From Rhodospirillales bacterium (lineage in GTDB: Bacteria > Pseudomonadota > Alphaproteobacteria > Rhodospirillales > JAOUPW01), in the NCBI GenBank assembly GCA_029879665.1, contig JAOUPW010000002.1:1-16003 (forward strand): a DNA stretch of 16,003 nucleotides. The letters are read 5' to 3'. Numbering within the stretch: the first letter of the stretch is position 1; each line of letters starts with the position of its first letter. Both the position numbers and the translations under genes were made by a program. The notes under the pieces are model-generated. The model saw only the letters and a program-made list of their open reading frames with translations, was not told the DNA's origin and did no database searches. Below, piece after piece: positions 8,385-14,125 of this stretch.

Positions 8385-8440
8385 CAGCCTCCCTCGTTCC
8401 GGGCCGCAGCCGCACGCGAACCGGTCAGTTGGCGTTACGA

Positions 8441-9592
8441 TCAATAAGATTTAGGCAATCCCAACACATGTTCGGCGATATAGGCCAGGATCATGTTGGT
8501 GGAAACCGGGGCGATCTGATAAAGCCGCGTTTCGCGAAATTTCCGCTCGATGTCGTATTCCTCGGCAAATGCAAAGCCGCCGAAGGTCTGCATGCACATG
8601 TTGGCGGCTTGCCACGAGGCTTCCGACGCCAGCAGCTTGGACATGTTGGCTTCCGCGCCGCAGGGCTCGCCGCCGTCGAACATACCCGCCGCCTTGGTCA
8701 CCATCAGGGCGGCGGCTTCCATGGATGCATGGGCGCGGGCGATGGGAAACTGCACCCCCTGGTTCTGGCCGATGGGCCGGCCGAAGACGGATCGTTCCCG
8801 GGCATAGTTCGCCGCTTTTTCAATGAACCAGCGGGCATCGCCGATGCATTCGGATGCGATCAGGATCCGTTCCGCGTTCATGCCGTCGAGGATATAACGA
8901 AATCCCTTGCCCTCTTCGCCGATCAGGCATTCTCCGGGAATGCGAAGGTTGTCAAAAAAAACCTCGGTGGTGTGATGGTTGATCATGGTCCGGATGGGGC
9001 GGATGGTGAGCCCGTTCCCAATGGCTTCGCGCATGTCGAGCAGGAACACGGACATGCCCTGGTGACGTTTTTCCACTGCTTCCCGGGGCTGTGTCCGGGC
9101 CAGCAACAGCATGAGGTCGGAATGTTCGGCCCGCGACGTCCACACCTTCTGCCCGTTGACGATATACCCCCCGCCGTCCTTTTCGGCCGTGGTGCGGATA
9201 CGGCTGGTATCGGTGCCGCTGGTGGGTTCAGTCACGCCGAAAGCCTGCAGGCGCAACTCGCCGGTGGCGATCCTGGGCAGGTATTTTTGTTTCTGCGCTT
9301 CGCTGCCATGCCGCAGGACCGTACCCATGGTATACATCTGGGCATGACAGGCGGCGGCGTTGCCGCCCTGGCAGTGAATTTCCTCAAGGATGGCGCCGGC
9401 TTCGGCAATGCCCAGTCCGCTGCCGCCGAACGCTTCCGGGATCAGGGCGGCGAGGAATCCCGCGTCCGTCAAAGCCTTAACGAATTCGGTCGGATAGCCG
9501 CGTTCGGCGTCCAGCCGGCGCCAATATTCGCCGGGAAACCCGGCGCAAAGAGCGCGAACAGACGATCTAATGTTTTCAAGGCTTTCCGTCAT
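8441..9592 (-). CDS. Acyl-CoA dehydrogenase family flavoprotein
   Basis: A full-length 383-residue acyl-CoA dehydrogenase, an FAD enzyme that forms the alpha,beta double bond of an acyl-CoA and passes electrons to ETF. Signatures include IPEAFGGSGLGIAEAGAI (51-68), the FAD/substrate segment AFGVTEPTSGTDTSRIRT (117-134), INGQKVWTSRA-like VNGQKVWTSRA (145-155), ERSVFGRPIGQNQGVQ (266-281) and QTFGGFAFAEEYDIER (335-350). The C-terminal catalytic Glu of medium- and short-chain enzymes (in YEGTS) is replaced: here the segment reads LYQIAPVSTNM with Gln359. Glu241 in NAERILIA lies at the position used by isovaleryl-CoA and long-chain dehydrogenases, so it may be the base. GGAAAA stands six bases before the ATG at 9592. 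The gene stands alone, convergent with the PAS kinase and divergent from a methyltransferase. Substrate not predictable; a branched or dicarboxylic acyl-CoA is possible. Confidence 0.93.
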   Translation of the reverse strand: MTESLENIRSSVRALCAGFPGEYWRRLDAERGYPTEFVKALTDAGFLAALIPEAFGGSGLGIAEAGAILEEIHCQGGNAAACHAQMYTMGTVLRHGSEAQKQKYLPRIATGELRLQAFGVTEPTSGTDTSRIRTTAEKDGGGYIVNGQKVWTSRAEHSDLMLLLARTQPREAVEKRHQGMSVFLLDMREAIGNGLTIRPIRTMINHHTTEVFFDNLRIPGECLIGEEGKGFRYILDGMNAERILIASECIGDARWFIEKAANYARERSVFGRPIGQNQGVQFPIARAHASMEAAALMVTKAAGMFDGGEPCGAEANMSKLLASEASWQAANMCMQTFGGFAFAEEYDIERKFRETRLYQIAPVSTNMILAYIAEHVLGLPKSY

Positions 9593-9606
9593 CGGCTTTT
9601 CCGGCT

Positions 9607-9638
9607 AAAAAAGTCTCCCCGCCTTGGGCGGGCCCAAG
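9607..9638 (-). promoter_or_regulatory. Overlapping hairpins and T6 tract in the acyl-CoA dehydrogenase leader
   Basis: Two inverted repeats share bases. CTTGGGC (9623-9629) pairs with GCCCAAG (9632-9638) across two bases, and CCCGCC (9618-9623) pairs with GGCGGG (9627-9632) across three. They cannot form together. On the minus strand the second hairpin is followed after five bases by TTTTTT (9612-9607), then by the ribosome site and the ATG at 9592. This may be an attenuator-like switch or, alternatively, a double-stranded operator between two divergent genes. The two-base loop of the first repeat favours a protein-binding site over an RNA stem. Confidence 0.35.
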
Positions 9639-9718
9639 AGGCCACAAGTCCATCCATGGTTTTACCCGATGGGGCGGCAGCATGACCAGAGCAAGAAAGA
9701 AAAAGGAAACCAATAAGG

Positions 9719-10399
9719 ATGACTAAAAGGCGCACTCCGGATGTGTTGACCGACCTTCTGGACCTTAAAAACAAGCGAGTGGCGGATATCGGGTGCGGCG
9801 ACGGCGCCCTGACCCGCCTGATGACCCGCCAGGGCGCAACCGTCATCGGCCTCGACACCAATCCGAAACAATTGGAAAAAGCCCAATCCGCCGAACCCGC
9901 CGGCAAGGAAACCTACGGCACCGGTGGTGCCGAAGACTTGCCGTTCGAAAACTCTTCGATGGATGTGATCGTTTTTTCAAACAGCCTGCATCATGTGCCG
10001 GTGGACCTTCAGGACAAGGCCCTGGAAGAAGCGGCCCGGGTTCTTAAACCCGGGGGCTATATCTTCATTTCCGAGCCCCTGGCCGAAGGGCCGCATTTTG
10101 AAATGCAGCAACCCTATCATGACGAAACAGAAGTCAGGGCCCGCGCTTATGAAGCCATCGGACGCGCCGATATGCATGGGCTGAAACAAGTGCAGGAAAT
10201 TTTCTTCACCGGCACCTCCCGGCACAAGGATTTCGAGACCTACCGGGAACGCACATTGCGAACCAACCCCACCCGCAAGGACAAATTCCTGGAAACGGAA
10301 AATCAGGTGCGCGCCAATTTCGAACGGGTAGGAATCAAGACCGAGGAAGGGTTTCTTTTCGATCAGCCGATGCGGGTCAATCTGCTGCGCAAAGCCTGA
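9719..10399 (+). CDS. Class I SAM-dependent methyltransferase (Methyltransf_11 type)
   Basis: A 226-residue soluble protein with the Rossmann methyltransferase core. Motif I is VADIGCGDG (21-29), the acidic residue at the end of strand 2 is Asp46 in VIGLDTNP, motif III-like AEDLPF is at 71-76, strand 4 is MDVIVFSNSLHHV (81-93), and VLKPGGYIFISEP (108-120) is the post-strand-4 helix and strand 5. This resembles UbiE/COQ5 and other small-molecule methyltransferases. The acceptor cannot be identified; the second half (about 121-226) is not distinctive to me. The ATG at 9719 follows an AAGG-rich stretch (AAAGGAAACCAATAAGG). The gene is divergent from the acyl-CoA dehydrogenase, 126 bases away, and not obviously in an operon. 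Confidence 0.88.
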   Translation: MTKRRTPDVLTDLLDLKNKRVADIGCGDGALTRLMTRQGATVIGLDTNPKQLEKAQSAEPAGKETYGTGGAEDLPFENSSMDVIVFSNSLHHVPVDLQDKALEEAARVLKPGGYIFISEPLAEGPHFEMQQPYHDETEVRARAYEAIGRADMHGLKQVQEIFFTGTSRHKDFETYRERTLRTNPTRKDKFLETENQVRANFERVGIKTEEGFLFDQPMRVNLLRKA

Positions 10400-10477
10400 G
10401 TTCGCCGTCGGTTATGGAAAATCCCGAGCGGATCAATCCGATCGGCGGCGACGTATTTGCAGAAAACAATTAAGATA

Positions 10478-10515
10478 GAACATTTCCGCTGATTCTGATC
10501 AAACGTGAAATGCTC
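10478..10515 (-). terminator. Weak inverted repeat at the end of the lipoprotein gene
   Basis: GAACATTTC (10478-10486) and GAAATGCTC (10507-10515) pair over nine positions with one mismatch and a 20-base loop. On the minus strand the repeat starts at the lipoprotein stop and is followed by a moderately T-rich stretch. The plus-strand methyltransferase gene ends about 80 bases to the left, so it might serve both convergent genes. A long loop and a broken T tract make this a weak call. Confidence 0.25.
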
Positions 10516-11042
10516 TAGTTCAATAAAATCTGATGGGAGAATTTATCGCCGTCGCTGACCGTGATCTGTTTAAAGCCCAACATTTTCAGAAGATCAAGAA
10601 AGGTCAGGATATCCTCGACGCCGTTATCGCGGAATATGGGCGTCATGCGGGCGCTGGCGGTCAGGGTCGCCAGCAGGGCGCGGACCCGATAGATCGTATT
10701 GAGCCGGTTTCCCTCATTGCTGACGATAATCAGTTTCTCTGCATCGGTTCCCTTGGCATAAAATGAAATCCCGGACGGATAGGGTTTTTTTGCCGCGCCG
10801 TCGTTGACGGCGACAACAAACCCGATACGGGTCCGGCGCGAGGAGTTTTCCATAGTTTTCGCGCGGGCCTTGTAAAGCTCGATGGAACTTGGCGCGGGAT
10901 AGTAATATCCGGCGTGGCGATCCACTATTTTCTCAGTCGCAGGCTGCTCGGCAGCCGGACCGGCGACGCAGCCGGCCAGACCTTGACCAAGGCCAAAGAA
11001 GATAAGCGGGACAAGGGCCCACCGGGAAACCTGATGCGTCAT
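10515..11042 (-). CDS. Lipoprotein of unknown function
   Basis: A 175-residue protein with a lipoprotein signal: a basic start (MTHQVSR), a hydrophobic core (WALVPLIFFGLGQG) and a lipobox LAGC with Cys25 as the lipidated residue. The mature part starts with a flexible Ala/Pro/Glu stretch, then a globular domain with YYYPAPSSIELYKARAKTM (about 46-64), strands such as RIGFVVAVND and KLIIVSNEG, and a C-terminal GFKQITVSDGDKFSHQILL. I do not recognise the family; the regular alternation suggests an alpha/beta fold. After Cys25 the residues VAGP do not include Asp at +2, so the outer membrane is the likelier site if Lol rules apply. GGAG stands nine bases before the ATG at 11042. It is convergent with the methyltransferase and divergent from the DUF983 gene. 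A genuine gene of unknown role. Confidence 0.82.
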   Translation of the reverse strand: MTHQVSRWALVPLIFFGLGQGLAGCVAGPAAEQPATEKIVDRHAGYYYPAPSSIELYKARAKTMENSSRRTRIGFVVAVNDGAAKKPYPSGISFYAKGTDAEKLIIVSNEGNRLNTIYRVRALLATLTASARMTPIFRDNGVEDILTFLDLLKMLGFKQITVSDGDKFSHQILLN

Positions 11043-11088
11043 TGTTTAACTCTCCCTGCGCCGACGAGCCTTTTCCGATTCGGGAGAG

Positions 11089-11117
11089 ATGCTATCCGCG
11101 ATGGCGTCAATTTGCAA
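11089..11117 (-). promoter_or_regulatory. Candidate sigma-70 promoter for the lipoprotein gene
   Basis: On the minus strand TTGCAA (11117-11112) and TAGCAT (11094-11089) are separated by 17 bases. Each matches four of six consensus positions. Start of transcription would be near 11082, about 40 bases before the ATG. The region 11043-11218 is shared with the divergent DUF983 gene, for which I see no clear promoter. Confidence 0.33.
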
Positions 11118-11218
11118 AGAATGAGCACCGAAACAACAAGATTGTTATTATGCGGGTTGGACCTACCGCCGCCTGTTCTGTAACTTGCCGGCAGCATTCC
11201 TCTTTGAGCGTGATTTAA

Positions 11219-11620
11219 ATGCCGCAACCTTCTTCCCCGCATGATCCTCTGGGCACCTCGCTGATAACGGCCGTTGGCCGTGGCTTGAGGCGCCGTTGCC
11301 CCTGCTGCGGCCAGGGCATTCTGTTTCATGGATTCCTGTCCCTGAACAGCGCATGTTCCGCCTGCGCCTTGCCCTTGGGCCATTTCCGGGCGGACGATGC
11401 CCCGCCCTATTTCGTCATCCTCATCGTTGGCCATCTGGTGGTTTTCCTGGCTTTCGCCCTGGAACGCGCCTATTCGCCGCCCCTTTGGCTTCACGCCGCG
11501 ATTTGGGCGCCGGTAATCGGCACCCTGGTTTATCTCCTGCTGCCCCGGATCAAGGGGGCGGTTATCGCTGTGCTGTGGAAATTCCAAACCCGGGATCAAG
11601 ATCCCTATCCGGACCCATAA
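11219..11620 (+). CDS. DUF983 family zinc-ribbon membrane protein
   Basis: A 133-residue protein of the DUF983 family, common in alphaproteobacteria and of unknown function. It has an N-terminal zinc ribbon with CPCC (Cys27, Cys30) and CSAC (Cys46, Cys49), in the usual context RGLRRRCPCCGQGILFHGFL and an HFRADDAPPYFVI segment (about 55-67). Two membrane helices follow at about 64-82 and 90-108, then a short cytoplasmic tail. The length and layout are normal for the family. The ATG at 11219 has only a weak ribosome site (a GAG about ten bases upstream), but no other start preserves the ribbon. In some bacteria the family is found near respiratory or cytochrome oxidase genes; none are seen here, so no role is proposed. 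Confidence 0.85.
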   Translation: MPQPSSPHDPLGTSLITAVGRGLRRRCPCCGQGILFHGFLSLNSACSACALPLGHFRADDAPPYFVILIVGHLVVFLAFALERAYSPPLWLHAAIWAPVIGTLVYLLLPRIKGAVIAVLWKFQTRDQDPYPDP

Positions 11621-11653
11621 CAGGCCCGGAAAACCCAATTGAATCTTGCCTTA

Positions 11654-11675
11654 AACTGCTCCGCAGTTGTATTTT
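11654..11675 (+). terminator. Short hairpin after the DUF983 gene
   Basis: AACTGC (11654-11659) and GCAGTT (11663-11668) form a perfect 6-bp stem with loop TCC, followed by GTATTTT. This resembles a weak intrinsic terminator for the DUF983 gene, 34 bases after its stop. Its right arm overlaps the candidate -35 of the next gene, so it could instead be an operator. Confidence 0.35.
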
Positions 11676-11696
11676 CCCTCCATAGCAACGTATGAT
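11667..11696 (+). promoter_or_regulatory. Candidate sigma-70 promoter for the MlaC-family gene
   Basis: TTGTAT (11667-11672) and TATGAT (11691-11696) with an 18-base spacer. The -10 is one base from consensus. Start of transcription would be near 11703, about 42 bases before the ATG at 11745, which has a good ribosome site (AGGGA five bases upstream). Confidence 0.42.
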
Positions 11697-11744
11697 CTTT
11701 GAAAGAATCGCCCACCCGGCCCAAAAGAGAAAACAGGGAATAAG

Positions 11745-12383
11745 ATGACCCCTCGCCGCTGGTTGATAATCGCAGTCATTGCCTGCTTTACGGTTGCTTC
11801 TTCTCCGCAGACCTGGGCGGAGGAAGTCAAAACCTCGCCCGAAGAGGCATCCAATTTTCTGTCGACTCTGGGCAAGGAAGCCCTGGCGACGCTTAGCGAT
11901 CAATCCGGTTCCCTGGAAGAACGGGAAGCCCGGGTTCGCGAGTTGCTGAATAAAAGTTTTGATTTCGATAAGATCGGCCGTTTTGTTCTGGGCCGGGCCT
12001 GGAAACAGGCGACCACCGAACAAAGGACCGAATATCAAAAACTGTTTTCCGAATTCGTGCTGCGCACCTATTCCCAGCGGCTGGGCGGGTATTCGGGCCA
12101 ATCCTTCAAGGTCATCAAATCCGTGCCCCTGGGCAAAAAAGACGCTTTGGTAACAACTGAAATCGGCCGCCCCGGCGGAGCGCCGCCGCTGCTGTGCGGA
12201 TGGCGCGTGCGGGGCAATAACGGAAACTATAAGATTCTTGACGTTACCGTTGAAGGGATAAGCATGCTGGCAACCCAACGTTCGGAATTTGCCGCCCTGG
12301 TCCAGCGCAACGGAGTGGATGGATTGATTGAAACGCTCAGACTGCAAGTTTCTAAATTCTCTGCGCAGTCTTCTTCGTCATGA
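11745..12383 (+). CDS. MlaC/Ttg2D family periplasmic phospholipid-binding protein
   Basis: A 212-residue exported protein of the MlaC (Ttg2D, toluene tolerance) family. MlaC shuttles phospholipids across the periplasm between the MlaA complex in the outer membrane and the MlaFEDB transporter; the relative HpnM is tied to hopanoid transport. Here a signal peptide with a basic start (MTPRR), hydrophobic core and cleavage after about residue 25 (TWA/EE) leads to a mature domain with FDFDKIGRFVLGRAWKQATT (about 72-91) and EYQKLFSEFVLRTYSQRLGGY (split here at about 96-106 and 107-116), the family's hallmark. A strand-rich part (DALVTTEI, CGWRVRGNNGNYKILDVTVE) and a final helix pair follow. No mla transporter gene or mlaA lies in the window, so it acts with partners encoded elsewhere or belongs to a side branch of the family. 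AGGGA lies five bases before the ATG. Confidence 0.88.
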   Translation: MTPRRWLIIAVIACFTVASSPQTWAEEVKTSPEEASNFLSTLGKEALATLSDQSGSLEEREARVRELLNKSFDFDKIGRFVLGRAWKQATTEQRTEYQKLFSEFVLRTYSQRLGGYSGQSFKVIKSVPLGKKDALVTTEIGRPGGAPPLLCGWRVRGNNGNYKILDVTVEGISMLATQRSEFAALVQRNGVDGLIETLRLQVSKFSAQSSSS

Positions 12384-12459
12384 TTAGAAATCAATACCGA
12401 TTGAAGCCATATGAAAATAGTTTTGATGTTAAACGAGAAGCGACAAGGACGCTGGGGCC

Positions 12460-13284
12460 ATGATAAAAACGCTTAGATTTTTATCCTTAGCAACCTGCCT
12501 GGCCACCGTCGGATTTCCGGCCGCCCACGCTTTTGCCGAATTCGAAGATGGCTGGCGGGCGTATCAAAAGGGAGATTTTACCGCCGCCCTCAACGAATGG
12601 CGGCCCCTTGCCGATAAAGGAAACAGTCTTGCCGCGTACAATCTCGGCGTCATGTATGACGAAGGCCGGGGCGTCGCCCAAGACACGGAACAAGCCATGT
12701 TGTGGTGGCGGAAGGCGGCCGAAAACGGCCATGCGCGAGCTCAACACAATCTTGGCCTGGCCTATATTACCGGCAAAGAAATGAGCCAGGATTACGCCAA
12801 GGCCGTATCCTGGCTTGAAAAAGCGGCTAACCAGGGCTTGATCCGCTCGCAATATTCTCTTGGCAAGATGTACGCCAGCGGACTTGGCGTTGCCAAGGAT
12901 GAAAAGAAATCCTTCTATTGGATTCACAAAGCCGCGCAGGAAGGATTCGTCAAAGCCCAATACAACCTCGGCAAGATGTACCGCGACGGAACCGGCGTCG
13001 ACGAAGACCGGCGGGCATCGGCTGAATGGTTTCTGGCTGCGGCTCGGCAGGGATATGACAAGGCGCAAAATCATATCGGCGTCCGGCTGGCCAAGGGAGA
13101 TGGGATCGAGAAAGATGAAACTCGCGCGCTCAAGTGGCTGATATTGGCCGCAAACCAAGGACTCGCGCGGGCGGCTGAAAATCGGGATTCCCTGGCCAAA
13201 ACCCTTTCCCCGGAACAACGGAAAGAAGCGGAACGTTTGGCCCGGGAATGGAAGCCTGAAAAGACTTCCGCAAGAACGTATTGA
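12460..13284 (+). CDS. Exported Sel1-repeat (TPR-like) protein
   Basis: A 274-residue exported protein with a signal peptide (about 1-26, ending AHAFA) and a solenoid of Sel1-like repeats, alpha-helical hairpins that act as protein-binding scaffolds. After a first degenerate unit (AFAEFEDGWRAYQKGDFTAA) the motifs AAYNLG, AQHNLG, SQYSLG, AQYNLG and AQNHIG recur with an exact 36-residue period, starting near residues 58, 94, 130, 166 and 202. A charged C-terminal tail (TLSPEQRKEAERLAREWKP) closes the array. The layout resembles exported Sel1 proteins of alphaproteobacteria such as exopolysaccharide regulators, but the partner is unknown. AAGGA stands ten bases before the ATG at 12460. The gene is 76 bases after the MlaC-family gene in the same direction; joint transcription is possible. 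Confidence 0.9.
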   Translation: MIKTLRFLSLATCLATVGFPAAHAFAEFEDGWRAYQKGDFTAALNEWRPLADKGNSLAAYNLGVMYDEGRGVAQDTEQAMLWWRKAAENGHARAQHNLGLAYITGKEMSQDYAKAVSWLEKAANQGLIRSQYSLGKMYASGLGVAKDEKKSFYWIHKAAQEGFVKAQYNLGKMYRDGTGVDEDRRASAEWFLAAARQGYDKAQNHIGVRLAKGDGIEKDETRALKWLILAANQGLARAAENRDSLAKTLSPEQRKEAERLAREWKPEKTSARTY

Positions 13285-13292
13285 TGCGCCGC

Positions 13293-13322
13293 TTGTATTT
13301 TCTTTTTAATTTTTCATACAAT
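13293..13322 (+). promoter_or_regulatory. Candidate sigma-70 promoter for the orphan DNA methyltransferase
   Basis: TTGTAT (13293-13298) and TACAAT (13317-13322) are separated by 18 T-rich bases; the -10 is one base from consensus. Start of transcription would be near 13329, about 20 bases before the ATG at 13350. The -10 lies inside the palindrome at 13317-13332. Confidence 0.45.
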
Positions 13323-13332
13323 TCAAATTGTA
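13317..13332. repeat. 16-bp palindrome over the methyltransferase -10 box and start site
   Basis: TACAATT-CA-AATTGTA has perfect 7-bp arms around two bases. It covers the predicted -10 and the start point of the downstream gene, the usual place for a repressor operator. It contains AATT twice. No regulator gene is adjacent, so autoregulation by the methyltransferase is one possibility. Confidence 0.5.
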
Positions 13333-13349
13333 CTGGATATCTGTAACGC

Positions 13350-14105
13350 ATGTTTGGCCACCGGATAGAAATCCCCTCGACCGGGCTAAGCCGGGCAAGT
13401 TTCATCAAGGCGCTCATCAATCTGAGAGGTGAGGTCATTGTTGAAAATTGGGAAGGACACTCGGAAGGCGATCCAGGCGTCCTGACTCTTGCCTTTTCCC
13501 GGATTCGCGAACGCGACCAAATATGCGAGAATTTTAATCTCAAGCCCGGCGAAAGCGCCGAAATAAAACTTCCCATTCAAAGGGATGTGCCTGACGATTA
13601 TTCCACGCCTGAACCTCTCGCAAAATGGGTCGTCGAACACTTCAAGCCTTCGGGACGGATCCTCGATCCTTGTTGCGGCGAGGGGATTTTCCTGAAATTG
13701 ATGCCCGGCGCCGATTGGTGCGAAAAAAATAAGGGCCGGGATTTTTTCGCCTATAAGCAGCACGTGGACTGGATCATCGCCAACCCGCCCTATAATTTGC
13801 GGCTGGAATTTTTGCAAAAAAGTATAGAACTGGCCGAAGATATCGTATTCGTGATCCAGGTTCCGACTATGTTTTTCAAGTCCAAACTGGACATGCTCAA
13901 GGAAGGGAGCTTCGGCATCCGCGAGATCGTATTGATCGATCATCCGCCGGCGCCCTGGCCGCAGTTCCAGACCCAGCTCGGCGTTGTCCACATGAAGAAA
14001 CACTACAATGGCGGCGTGCGGATGACCGACATCCGGGGCAAGGTTGCGGTCGATTTCGGCTCGGATTCGCCCCCGGACACCCCCGACGAATCTCCCGAGG
14101 CTTAA
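13350..14105 (+). CDS. Compact orphan adenine-N6-type DNA methyltransferase-like protein
   Basis: A 251-residue protein with the motifs of amino-methyltransferases in the order X-I-IV (gamma-like). Motif X is YSTPEPLAKWVVE (84-96), motif I is ILDPCCGEGIFL (104-115), Glu125 and the GRDFF segment (129-133) fit motifs II-III, and the catalytic motif IV is DWIIANPPYN (140-149). NPPY is the hallmark of enzymes methylating an exocyclic amino group, most often adenine N6. The stretch between motifs I and IV is only about 35 residues, shorter than in typical enzymes. The first 80 residues, including a strand-rich part with VLTLAFSRIRERDQI, are unlike anything I recognise. No target-recognition domain of usual size follows motif IV, and no restriction enzyme gene is near. 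It could act on DNA, RNA or protein glutamine (NPPY is shared with PrmC/HemK). The ATG at 13350 has only a weak ribosome site; the acidic tail (about 235-251) looks disordered. Confidence 0.78.
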   Translation: MFGHRIEIPSTGLSRASFIKALINLRGEVIVENWEGHSEGDPGVLTLAFSRIRERDQICENFNLKPGESAEIKLPIQRDVPDDYSTPEPLAKWVVEHFKPSGRILDPCCGEGIFLKLMPGADWCEKNKGRDFFAYKQHVDWIIANPPYNLRLEFLQKSIELAEDIVFVIQVPTMFFKSKLDMLKEGSFGIREIVLIDHPPAPWPQFQTQLGVVHMKKHYNGGVRMTDIRGKVAVDFGSDSPPDTPDESPEA

Positions 14106-14125
14106 TCCATCAATTCGAAACAGTT

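Noticed and set aside
8285..9685. Long plus-strand frame (466 codons) opposite the acyl-CoA dehydrogenase
   Set aside because: It is antisense to a gene with unmistakable family motifs and starts inside the kinase gene; a shadow frame caused by GC-rich codon use.
10430..10452. CGGAT-CA-ATCCG repeat and nearby GC-rich repeats after the small methyltransferase gene, considered as a terminator
   Set aside because: The loop has only two bases and no T tract follows; the outer arms pair only with a four-base bulge.
11562..12347. Minus-strand frame of 261 codons opposite the MlaC-family gene
   Set aside because: Antisense to a gene with a signal peptide and clear MlaC motifs; its own translation shows no domain or signal.
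12648..13090. Direct DNA repeat candidates inside the Sel1 gene
   Set aside because: The similarity is at protein level from the Sel1 motif; the nucleotide copies are diverged and do not indicate a mobile or CRISPR repeat.
12487..13218. Minus-strand frame of 243 codons opposite the Sel1-repeat gene
   Set aside because: The repeated 36-residue units on the plus strand are definite; the antisense repeats simply mirror them.
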